Assembly (NCBI GenBank): GCA_037044905.1
Contig: JBAOKB010000117.1
Coordinates: 120,145-184,144 of the forward strand
Length of the DNA: 64,000 nucleotides
Direction: 5' to 3'
Origin: Hortaea werneckii
Taxonomy: Eukaryota; Ascomycota; Dothideomycetes; Mycosphaerellales; Teratosphaeriaceae
The notes under the pieces were generated by a model, which was given only the letters and a program-made list of their open reading frames with translations, searched no databases and was not told the DNA's origin. The translations under genes were made by a program, and so were the position numbers. Below, one piece after another: positions 9,851-19,080 of this stretch; the stretch's first letter is position 1, and each line of letters opens with the position of its first letter.

Positions 9851-11053
9851 TTACTTGCTAGACGGGGCGTTGCCGTACATACCCCAGAACTGCTCGGCGC
9901 CGTAGGTGCCGGCGTTGTTGGACTTCCACATGTCGTTGTAGGCGGCGAAGAGGATGAGGTTGCCGGAGAAGGCGGACTTGAGGGAGTCGACGGCGGCGCG
10001 CTGGTTGGCGGTACCGGGGACGGCGGCGCCGTTGCTCTGGCCCTGGGTCGGCCAGCCGGACTCGGTGATCCAGGTGTTCTTGCCGCCGCAGGCCTTGGAG
10101 ACCTGCTGGGCCTGGCTGAGGACGAAGGAGCCGGCGTCTTCGGCCGCGACGCCGCCGTCGAAGAAGGCGTGGCAGTTGGCGGCGGCGTAGTCGGAGGCTT
10201 CGCAGAGTTCTGGGTTGGCGATCATGGCCACGAAGGTGTCGACGGTCACGACGTTGCCGTTGTAGCCGGCGCCGGAGAGCTGGCCGCGGGCGTTGTTCAG
10301 GGCGGATACGACGTCGGAAGCGCTGTACTGGCCGTTGTTGACGAGCTCGTTGCCGACGGAGATGGTGTGGATGTTGGAGAAGTCGCCATTGGTGGCGTCG
10401 ATGATGTTGGAGACCTCGCCGTCAATGTTGCTGATGTCGAAAATACCGGCAAAGAGCTTCATGCCGTGGGCGCGGACGGCGTTGAGCACGGTGGCGGTCT
10501 GGTTGCAGTCGGTGCCGTAGGTGCGGACCATGCTGTAGCCCGAGATCTGCTCAAAGTCCATGTCGACCTGGTTCTGGTCCTTGCAGGTACCGTCGGCGTT
10601 GTACGGCGAGTAGGAGATGGAGTAGCCAGATGCGTCGACTGAGCTGTCGGAGCCCTCAGAGCTGTCAGAGCCGGACGAAGTGCTCGTCGGGGCCGGAGCA
10701 GCAGAGGTGGTCGGCTCCGCGTACGAAGGAGCAGGAGCCTCAGTGGTCTCAGGAGTCGGCTGGGGAGCTGGCGAGGAGGTAGTCTCCTCCTCCTCTTCGG
10801 GAGCTGAGTACGGCTCAGGAGCGGAGTACGGCTCCGGGGCCTCAGTTGGCTGGGTGTTGGCGCCGCCCCAAGACGTGTAGAGAGGGTTGCCGTAGTTGTC
10901 GACGTAGACGACGGCACGTGGGGCAGTGGCAGTCGCCATCTGAGTCTCAGTGACGACGACATCCTTCTTGTGAAGGTGACGGTGAGCCTGCCCGTGAGGC
11001 TGGGCGGCGGCGAGGGCGGAGAGACCCGCGACGCTGAGAAGGCCGGCCTTCAT
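9851..11053 (-). CDS. GH17 cell-wall beta-1,3-glucanase (BtgE/Scw type)
   Basis: Intronless, 400 residues. Residues 1-18 form a signal peptide ending near AAAQ, so the protein is secreted to the wall. Residues 30-140 are a Pro/Ser/Thr/Glu-rich linker with a duplicated EPYSAP unit and a run of five Glu; such linkers are usually O-mannosylated. The glycoside hydrolase family 17 domain spans about 141-400. The acid/base Glu236 sits in ISVGNELVN and the nucleophile Glu331 in ITESGWPT, the two signature motifs of the family. Members hydrolyse or transfer beta-1,3-glucan during wall remodelling. There is no C-terminal GPI signal, so it is probably soluble or linked to the wall. A probable intron in the 5' leader is listed separately. 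Confidence 0.93.
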   Translation of the reverse strand: MKAGLLSVAGLSALAAAQPHGQAHRHLHKKDVVVTETQMATATAPRAVVYVDNYGNPLYTSWGGANTQPTEAPEPYSAPEPYSAPEEEEETTSSPAPQPTPETTEAPAPSYAEPTTSAAPAPTSTSSGSDSSEGSDSSVDASGYSISYSPYNADGTCKDQNQVDMDFEQISGYSMVRTYGTDCNQTATVLNAVRAHGMKLFAGIFDISNIDGEVSNIIDATNGDFSNIHTISVGNELVNNGQYSASDVVSALNNARGQLSGAGYNGNVVTVDTFVAMIANPELCEASDYAAANCHAFFDGGVAAEDAGSFVLSQAQQVSKACGGKNTWITESGWPTQGQSNGAAVPGTANQRAAVDSLKSAFSGNLILFAAYNDMWKSNNAGTYGAEQFWGMYGNAPSSK

Positions 11054-11094
11054 GTTGATAGTTGATGCGAGATTGTTTGTTGGTTGTGGTGTGA

Positions 11095-11322
11095 CTACCG
11101 ACCAGCGGTGTTAGCGAATGTGGATTAAGCGGAGGTGGTGGTTTGGCTGAAGGTGGGAAGTGGATGAAGTCGACCAAGGCGGAATGAGGGCTCGAGGGGG
11201 GTGTTTTCGTTTGCGCTTATTGTCCGATCAAAGAAAACGATCCCATTGTTTCAACAACGAATGGCTGAAGATGAAGTGGCACATGAAAGCAGATAGATAG
11301 TGCACATGGAGGAGAGGCTTAC
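11095..11322 (-). other. Probable 5' leader intron of the GH17 gene
   Basis: Upstream of the GH17 start the minus strand shows a good donor (CTCGTG then GTAAGC at 11322) and an acceptor ending GGTAG at 11095, with a GCTAAC branch point about 20 bases before it. Together they define a 228 bp intron in the untranslated leader. This is inferred from splice motifs only. Confidence 0.4.
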
Positions 11323-12183
11323 CACGAGGAAGTCAGACGACTCGGTCTGTCAACAGAGGTGGTGTGGAATGCTGGGGGTGTTTGCAAGGAATGCAAGGTC
11401 GCAGGGGTTGACCTAAACGAATGTGATGCACAAAGAGCTGTGCGGGCTGTGGAGAGCGAATGTCTGAATGAGTGTGTGGCGAGGCGTACGTGCTGCTATC
11501 CTGAGCGCGAAAACGATAGAGAGACGGCAACGGGGGAGGCTGGCGCACACGAGGAATAAATAATCAACCACCACCAGCGGCCTGAACAACACCAACTGGG
11601 CGGCTCGGGGTCTTGGGAAAGGTGAGAGGATCGGCAGAGAGCGGCTGCCCTGCTTGGCAGCTCGCCGGGCGATCGGCTGCCGGGCGAACACGAGCGGGAC
11701 CTTGCATTAGCGCCTGACTATTGAGTAGTCTGAATCGTTTGGGTTAAGCCCCCGGCACGCCCTCACCACTCGTTGGCCGGAGGGCGAGACGGTCAGACTG
11801 CTGTCAAATTCATGTCCGACCAGATACGAGAATGGCAGCCTTCAACCAAGATGAAATGTTTCAAACAAGATGACTGCTCTGCGCACCACTTGCCATACCG
11901 TATACGTCGTCGCCCTGTCTGTCCTGTCCCCCCGGCATTCACAGCCAAGACCACGCCAATCCTCTCCGCTGCATTGACTTCCTAACTCAACGCATGGCTA
12001 CGGAGATGAAAAGCGGGAGGCGTTCGAGACCGGTCGCATACGTTCGATTTTTCTCCCTCCTCTAGGCGGAACTCCGCTTTATCACGACAGGCGTTGATAA
12101 ATCCCGACACCAAATGACATCCGCCCACTCGCGGAACTTGCCCACTCAACCCGCACCCATTACAGCGTGCGCCATAGACATCA
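11323..12183. other. Intergenic interval, no gene seen
   Basis: This stretch is the likely promoter of the GH17 gene and the 3' region of the aldo/keto reductase gene. No frame with a recognisable domain was found on either strand. Confidence 0.5.
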
Positions 12184-13350
12184 TCATGCGCCGCCATCTA
12201 CCGTCGTCTCTGGGCTGTCTCCAAACAGCCGTGCCATCATCGCCGGCGGATACCTGTCGCCTTTGGAACCTCCAACGCTTTCAATGGCCTGGCGGATATC
12301 CGCTTCCTCTTCCGGCCCAAGGTTCACCTTGACAGCCTCCGCATTTTCTTCCAGATACTTCACTCTTTTCGTCCCCGGAATAGGCAGGATGTCAGGTCCT
12401 TGGGCCAGCACCCACGCCAGCGATAACTGTCCCGGCGTACATCCCTTCTTAGCAGCAATATCGGCCAAGATCTGTACCAGTCTTAAGTTGTCCGCAAAGT
12501 GCTCCTCGCTGAAGCGTGGGTGGTTGAATCGATTGTCCGACGGGTCGAGGTCGTCACGACTTTGGATGCTGTTGGTCAGGAAACCACGCCCGAGTGGGCT
12601 GTACGCGACAATCTTCACCCCGAGCTCACGCGCTGTCTTTAGGAATTCCGTCTGAGAAGACTCGATCTCCAAAGCGAACGGCGAGTACTCCATTTGCGCG
12701 GCAGCGATGGGATGGACCTAGTCACCAATCAGCACCTCTGGCTCTCACACCGCAGAGCAGTATCCACCTTACCTTGCATGCACGTCGGAGAGTCTTCGCT
12801 GAGCACTCCGAAAGGCCCAAGTATCTAATCTTCCCTTCCTCCTTCAACTCCACCATAGCCTTCACCGTCTCCTCGATCGGCACCTTGGGGTCGACGCGAT
12901 GCTGGTAATACAGATCGATCTGATCAACCCCCAATCGCTGCAGACTCGCCAGGCATGCTTCCTTCACGTACTCCCTATCCCCTCTTACCGTCGGCTTCCC
13001 CTCCGCATCTCGCAGATTCCCAAACTTGCTCGCCAGGAAGATCTCCTTCCTCCTGCCCGTATCCTTGAACCATTTCCCAATCAGCTGCTCGTTGGTGTGC
13101 GGGCCATAGATGTCCGAGGTATCCCAGAAGTTGACCCCGAGGTCAGCAGCGTGGGTTAGGACGTCGGCGGAGGCGCGGTCGTCGTAGCCCCCGAAGGAGG
13201 TGTACTGCCTTTCGCATGAGTATACGCGACAGTAAAGGCTATGGAGCAAAGGTGGAAACTCACCGCGAAGCTCATCCCCATACATCCTAGCCCCGTCGCG
13301 GAGACTAGGTCGTCGCCGATCTTACGCTGAGGGTACTTTGGAGTAGCCAT
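12184..13350 (-). CDS. Aldo/keto reductase
   Basis: Three minus-strand exons, 13350-13264, 13204-12773 and 12717-12184, all joined in phase 0, give a 350-residue NADPH-dependent reductase of the TIM-barrel aldo/keto reductase family. The catalytic tetrad is visible: Asp57 (WDTSDIYG), Tyr62, Lys89 (LASKFG) and His131 (YYQHRVD). The cofactor-binding region near the C-terminus includes LPIPGTKR. The sequence resembles the pyridoxal reductase/auxin-induced-protein-like group common in fungi; the carbonyl substrate cannot be told. Introns start GTGAGT and GTAAGG and end GGCAG and ACTAG. It is head-to-head with the bli-3-like gene, with about 975 bp between the two start codons, so the two may share regulatory sites. 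Confidence 0.92.
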
Positions 13351-14325
13351 GACGATCACGAGAGAGGGGGGAACAGACGATGAGGAGCGAAGTCAACACC
13401 GCAGAAGTCGAGATAAGCGAGCAAAGGTTGGGATGGAAAAGGTCGCACTTTGGATGAATGGGCGACCTCAATGACGCTGACAGGACCAGAAGCCAGTGTA
13501 TACCTTCTTCCCTAGGTAGCTTCTTCGCATCGTTGGCGGGAGCAGGACACGAGAGCGAGAGGGGGAGCTTTGGGGCTCTAAACTCCGATAGCTCCGGCGG
13601 GGTTTGAAACACAAGATGTCTGTCACTTCGTTCTCAAACCAACCGCCCCATCTCCACAATGGTTCAAGAGACCACCAAGACTCCCGTGTGGTGAGACCTA
13701 TTACGCGTATACTGAAGCGAAATGCGATCCAGATGATTTCAGTTCCAAGCAGGCCTCGCGACTGCTGCGAGTCTCATGCATTGCAGGCATTCGGGTTCGG
13801 AACTCCCCCAAAGTCCCGTCCAGGCGATGGGAACCAGCGCATCGTCATAAGCAACGCAGCCATGCTTAACCCTCCATCACTCGACGGTCTAGGGGACTTC
13901 CACCAGAGAATAATGCCTGCGTGTCGCCCGCGCACAACGTATCTGGATTGCCGGGTGCCCAGCCAAAAGCCAAAGTCATGATGCCATTCGCACGCAACAC
14001 GTCCTGCATGCACCTTTCTCCGCACAATGGGCACGTCACCGGGTCTTCCTCTGCACCCTTCCTCCTGCCTCGTAGTGCAGGTCGTGGTTTGATGGGTGGT
14101 AAGCGGTTTAAGAGGACGGGTGAGCTGCTCTTCCTTCTCAGGATAAGTAGTTCCCCTTCCGTTTACTTCCTCTCCAGTTCCGTTACCTCTTGTCTGCCTC
14201 TCAAATCACTCGAGTGATTTCCTCTTCGCCACACACGACAGTCCTGCATCTTCATCTTTCCCGTCCCCAAAACCCGTCCCCCATTCTCCAGCCCTTTCTC
14301 TTTCTTCGCCCGATCCCGCCCAGAA
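13351..14325. promoter_or_regulatory. Divergent promoter region, AKR and bli-3-like genes
   Basis: This 975 bp region lies between two divergent start codons. Pyrimidine-rich stretches precede the bli-3-like ATG at about 14110-14320. No coding frame in it looks real. Confidence 0.45.
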
Positions 14326-15207
14326 ATGCCCGAGCCCTTGACCAGAGAGGAAGTCGACAAGGGCCAGGACCCCTCCGTCACTAAACAATGGGACAACGAC
14401 GTCTCGCCCGAGAAGAAGTTCGAGGACTTCTACGCTATCGTGGATAAGCAGAAGATTGGCATGTTGGGGACATATCGAGATGGGATTGGCGTAAGTTAAC
14501 CCCATAAATTCCTCACGCTGCCTCCATCGAGCCCCCTCCTCCTCCGCCCCCTCCTCTCTCCTTTCACACAAGTAATCCATAAGCCCCCCTCCCCTTCCCA
14601 TCCCCATCCAAACGCTAACCCAACCCTCCCTCACCCATTCCCCAGCCCGTCTCCCGCGCCATGTCCATCGCCTCGCGCAGCGGACCCGACTTCCTCTTCC
14701 TCGCCAATGCCAACAGCGCCAAATTCCGCGACCTGGCCTCCCATCCGGAAGCGCAGATCGTTTTCCACAACTCCTCGAACCAGGACTGGGTCTGCGTCAC
14801 GGGGACGTGCACCACGAGCCGCAACGACGACCCGAGGATTAAGGGGGTCTGGAGTCAGGGCGTCAAAGCCTGGTTTGGGGACCTCAAGGATGGTGTGCAT
14901 ACGGGGGGAGCGGAGGATCCGCGGATGAAGTTGATTGAGATTAAGGCGAAGTGTGAGTTTTTTGTCCTTTTTCGGCTTCCCTACACTTCCTTCCTGCCTC
15001 GTCCTTTCAGGCAAGGTCCTATCGGGGGGCGGGATAGACGCATATGCTGATTCCTTCATAGGGATCTCCTACTGGAAGCACGAAGCGGGACCCGCGGGTT
15101 TCGCCAAGGAAGTCGGCGGCGCCATCATGACGGGTGGGGTCGCGAATACGGGCGCGCTGAGGCAGATGCAGGAGCATGAGATTCAGCAGGCGAGGACGAA
15201 GGTGTAG
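14326..15207 (+). CDS. Bli-3-like PNPOx-family flavin-binding protein
   Basis: Exons 14326-14490, 14646-14952 and 15062-15207 give 205 residues. It belongs to the pyridoxamine 5'-phosphate oxidase-like split-barrel family, and the fungal branch includes the blue-light-inducible Bli-3 of Neurospora and bacterial general stress protein 26. The N-terminal helix leads into KIGMLGTY; the barrel includes SGPDFLFLAN and HPEAQIVFHN, and the last exon starts at a split Trp codon giving KAKWISYWKH. These elements are typical of the family. Introns start GTAAGT and GTGAGT and end CCCAG and CATAG. Members bind FMN; the role in fungi is not settled. No signal peptide. The gene is divergent from the aldo/keto reductase. 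Confidence 0.87.
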
Positions 15208-16228
15208 TTTCTTTGAGCTTTCTTAGGATGTTGATGGGAGGTGGATGGGAGGTTGGGGTTGTGGGTGTGGCTTATGGGCGTTTGTAGATGATGTATGAGT
15301 TATGAGAATGTTTGGACTTCCTGCCTTTTTTTTTTTTTTTCAATTTCTATTTGATCCTTTCTGTCCCTCTGGTATCTTACGCCATCGTTGAAAAGATTGC
15401 GAAAGGTGGTGTGAAAGTGAAGTAAAAGTGTAGATTACAATCGATTGCATTGATAAGATTGACGACGATCTTCTGGCAAGACATTCATTCTAGGAGATGC
15501 GCGTCTCATGAGCGGCCGTTCTGAGAAAAAAAAGAGCAGGATATAAAAAGAGTCAGCCTTTCCCAGCACGGGTCGGGATCGAAACCTGGGTGGTGTGCGC
15601 GATGGTCCAACAACAAAAAAAAAAAAAAAAGCAAAAATTGAAGACCGCAATCTTCAATCTTGAAGGGGTTCCAAAGATTAAGAATGCGGCATTGTGCAGT
15701 CTACCATGGATGCGTCTGGTAAAAGGCAAGATGCATGTTAGATATTAGCAGAACTGCGCCGTCACAAGGATACGTGAGTAAATCGAGTATATACACTTGT
15801 ATTTTGCTCCGGAGTTCATCCGCGCTTTGCATCGCCGGCGCTTATCATCTGCATGTGCCTCGATCAACTTGGTCGGTTGCTTCATGCACGCCAGCATCAT
15901 GCGCTTGCTGTAGTCGCTTCCATCCTCTTCACCTCTCCAAGTATTCCCCTCTCACTTCTCCTCAACTCTTCTCTGTCCCATCTCCTGTATCGACTTCCTC
16001 TCTCGCTTCCTGAGAAGTGTGGAGGTGGACGGAGCAGTTGACTCCACTGTACTTGACACCTCCAGCTTCCGCTCCCTACATCGGCCGTGTCCACCAATAG
16101 GTCTCGTCACGGCAGAGACTTGGAGTACATAGCGACCGGAAGTACTGCTGAAAGCCATTTACCATCTGGTTGAGCGAAGCAGGCGTGAGAGTCGCAGCAG
16201 CAGCAGCAACAGCAACAGCAACAGATCC
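15208..16228. other. Intergenic interval with A/T runs and CAG/CAA leader repeat
   Basis: The interval holds a T run near 15326-15340, an A run near 15615-15630 and, just before the AMMECR1 start, a (CAG)/(CAACAG) repeat at about 16192-16223. A short stretch near 15570-15592 mimics a tRNA T-arm but has no matching acceptor stem. No gene is seen. Confidence 0.55.
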
Positions 16229-17340
16229 ATGGCCACTCAAGCCCACTGCGCATACGCCTTCGAGTGTCTTGCCGCCAGCTTCGAACATCGCCAACCCCTC
16301 AGCTTAGCACAAGTCGAAGATCTGTGGTCGCAGTACCATGATCCGAAAGCCGACAACGATGTCGAACCCGAAGACGGGGACGCCGATTCGCGTGAGGATG
16401 AGAAAGCCGGTGACGCGGACATGACAGACGCCGAAGAAGCTGCACCAGCACCAGCACAATCCCACACGTCAAGTGCAAAGCCAGCAGCGATATCTCGCCT
16501 CCTCCACCGATCCCGCGGAGGCAGCGAGTCCAGTTCGCAGAGCAGCCTCCCCTCCACCCGCTCAACCGCCTCCTCCACTCCCAGCGGCAGCAGCGGAACA
16601 GAAGATACCCCGGCCACATCACGCTCCTCGCTCTTCTCGCTCGGCAGGCGACGGAGAGATACTCCCTCCCAGCAGCGTTACCCGCTCTTCGTGACCTGGA
16701 ACGTCGTCAATCGCAGCGGGCACAAAACCCTCCGCGGCTGCATCGGCACCTTCGAAGCCCAGGACCTCGAGCAAGGGCTGCGCTCTTATGCTTTAACTAG
16801 GTACGTCCTAACTCCCCACCATAGCCAGGACACCATCCGATGCCACAAAAGGGGAAAGAAAAGCATCAAGACAAAACCAAAAAAAAAAAAAAAACCAAAA
16901 AGCTAACCCCGATCCCAACCCACAGCGCCTTCGAAGATATCCGCTTCCCCCCCATCCCGCCCTCCCTCCTCCCCTCCCTCTCCACACACATCACCCTCCT
17001 ACACAACTTCAGCGCGCCGACCTCAGACCCGCTGGACTGGACGCTCGGCCACCACGGCCTCCGCATCTCCTTTTCTTACTCCCACCGTCGCCACGGCGCC
17101 ACTTACCTGCCCGACGTCCCCCGCGAGCAGGGCTGGAGCAAAGAGGAGACGCTGATCTCGCTTATGCGGAAAGCCGGGTGGAATGGGACGAGTTCGGCGT
17201 GGAATCGGGTTTGGAGAGAGGGGAGGGGCGAGTTGATTAGGTATGAGGGGCAAGCGGTGGGACTGGGGTTTGAGGAGTGGAGGGGTTGGAGGGAATGGGT
17301 AGGAGGCGTGAAGGGGGTCGGGAGGGAGGTTTTGAATTGA
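16229..17340 (+). CDS. AMMECR1-domain protein
   Basis: Two exons, 16229-16800 and 16926-17340, encode 328 residues. The AMMECR1 domain is conserved from archaea to humans; its biochemical role is still unclear. The N-terminal part (CAYAFECLAASFEH) opens the domain, and the core resumes at about residue 150 with PLFVTWNVV and the hallmark LRGCIGTF motif near 170. Between them is an acidic and then Ser-rich low-complexity insert of roughly 110 residues (about 38-148). The single intron (GTACGT to CCCACAG) splits a Ser codon, joining YALTS to AFEDIRF. Exon 2 carries the rest of the domain, with LPDVPREQGW and the final WREW region. The ATG is preceded by a CAG/CAA repeat in the leader. Confidence 0.9.
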
Positions 17341-18248
17341 GGTTGGTTGGGGGGGATCGGGCGAGATTGGATGGAGGTTGTTGGTGGTGAGGGAAGAGAA
17401 AGAGGTGGCGTGTGAGAGAAGGGTGGAAGGGCGGGTTTTCGTTTCTTATGTTCTGGCTTTGTTTTCCTTTTTTTTTTTTTTTCCCTTTGATGCTTATGAG
17501 AGGGTTTTTTTTGGGGGTGGGAATCTTGAGCGAGGCGTTTTTTTGAAGAAAAGGGACGGATCTCCCCCTTTTGGTTTCCTTTGAGAAATAGGTGACCTTT
17601 CCAATGGGTAAAATGACGATTACGAGGTATTCTTATGATCAATTGGCTCCCTTCTCCACCTTCTCTCCCCCCCCTCCTCTCTTTTTCTTTTCTTTTCCTT
17701 TTTCTTTTTCGGTCCCACCCTTTTTTTTTTTTTTTTCCTTTTGGGAAGCCAGGTCTCGTGGGAGTGGAGCAGAGCCACAAACTCTCCCCGATCCATGGCA
17801 ATTCTAAATTGCGAAGTCCATCAACCCTGGAGGGCCTTTGGTCCGTTACAAGTATTCGATATCAGTGCCAGCCTTGGGCTTTTCCCCCTCCGTTCTAATT
17901 TCGTCATGTGGGTTATTGAGTCGCGCAAGGGGAAAGGGACTGGAATGACGGTCCTAGAAACACCGAAAGAAAAAATAAAGAAAAAATAAAAAAAGGGAGA
18001 GAAGAGGAAAGATCCACCGATAGGGATCTCAAGTTGAACAAAATAATTCTTCCTACATGACGATTCTCGCCTATGATTGAGTTGGAAAAAAAAAAAAGAA
18101 AAAAAAAACGCCGGGGGCCATTGTTTTTGCTAGGTCCACAGCATCGCTCTGAAGCGCCAAATCTAGGCACGATCTGCCGCCCAGGAAACAACGAAACCGC
18201 AACCCATTTCCATGCAGAGCGCTCCAGTCATACATCACAAACCCCCTT

Positions 18249-18249
<1 letters not shown>
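17341..18249. other. Intergenic interval, low-complexity, no gene seen
   Basis: About 900 bp rich in homopolymer and pyrimidine/purine tracts, for example T runs near 17468-17483 and 17719-17736. No frame with family resemblance was found. Confidence 0.5.

Positions 18250-18295
<46 letters not shown>
18250..18295. repeat. 46-base poly-C homopolymer
   Basis: An uninterrupted run of 46 C lies at 18250-18295, flanked by CCCTTT and TTCCA. On the minus strand it is a G run that could form G-quadruplexes. It lies just beyond the 3' end of the hypothetical gene at 18336-18749. Its length may not be exact because such runs are hard to sequence. Confidence 0.9.
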
Positions 18296-18335
18296 TTCCA
18301 CCCCCAGAAGCCTTCTCCTTCTCCCTCGAAGAGGC

Positions 18336-18749
18336 TCATTCAGTCCACGACCTCAAACACCTCTTCGCAGGACTCTCAGCGCGCTTGCCTGGCCCCGAAT
18401 TCCTTGTCCCAGCCCTCCTCCCATCCTCCGTCGGGCTCGACGTGGTGATGACCAGCTCGGGCAATTTCTTTCTCAGATCCTCGTGAACCTCGTGCGCTAG
18501 GGTTCCGGCGTCCCGAACGCATTGCGATGGGTTGTCATCGTCTCCGAATCTGAAACGGTTCAGATTGGGGTGCAGGGAAGCGGGATAGGATGGTGGGAGA
18601 TGTATCGATGGGGACGGCTGGACAGGCCATTCTTTGACGAAAGCGTTGGAGACTCCGTGTTTGTGGTTTGAGTTCTGCGCCCGGCATCGTTGCATAGGGG
18701 CTGTGGAGTTGTTGATGCGGGCGCTGATGAGGAAGTCGATGGTGTCCAT
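18336..18749 (-). CDS. Small hypothetical protein
   Basis: A single-exon frame of 137 residues opens at an ATG (MDTIDFLISAR). I recognise no domain. The sequence is polar and Pro/Ser-rich with a possible helix at about residues 78-100 (CVRDAGTLAHEVHEDLRKKL). No signal peptide or membrane segment is present. Support is limited to frame length and a plausible N-terminus; it may be spurious. Confidence 0.3.
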   Translation of the reverse strand: MDTIDFLISARINNSTAPMQRCRAQNSNHKHGVSNAFVKEWPVQPSPSIHLPPSYPASLHPNLNRFRFGDDDNPSQCVRDAGTLAHEVHEDLRKKLPELVITTSSPTEDGRRAGTRNSGPGKRAESPAKRCLRSWTE

Positions 18750-19080
18750 GGTGGGTAGGCGAGTTTTAGCACGGGATGGCTTAGAGATTTGGAAATGTCA
18801 CCGCAGCTAGTGACGAGTGATTCGTTCGCAGAGGTGAGGAATAAGTCATGGCTGCCACGTACAGGTGCTCTATACGTCAGTGTCTAGGTCTGCAGGCTAT
18901 CATGACAAAGAAACTTGCCGCAAAAAGTGTAGTGAGCTCCCACGGTACGGTTCGCTTGCCAAAGTGAACAAAGAACATGACAGGGATTCCAACTAACGCC
19001 AGGTCTCATGCACAACCATCAAATTCGGGGGTATCATCAATGCAAGCTTAACAAAATCGCAGCTCCAGTTTCTATCCCTC
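18750..19080. other. Intergenic interval, no gene seen
   Basis: A 331 bp spacer between the start of the small hypothetical gene and the 3' end of APC2. Nothing recognisable. Confidence 0.5.

Noticed and set aside
9809..10642. Long plus-strand frame of 277 codons opposite the GH17 gene
   Set aside because: It is antisense to a clear GH17 enzyme and its Gly/Val-rich sequence is the complement of Ala/Asn codons; no domain.
15540..15625. tRNA-like T-arm (GGGATCGAAACC)
   Set aside because: A five-pair stem can be drawn with wobble pairs, but no acceptor stem, D-arm or anticodon arm fits on either strand.
18241..18486. Plus-strand frame with a polyproline run
   Set aside because: The polyproline is simply the translation of the 46-C homopolymer.
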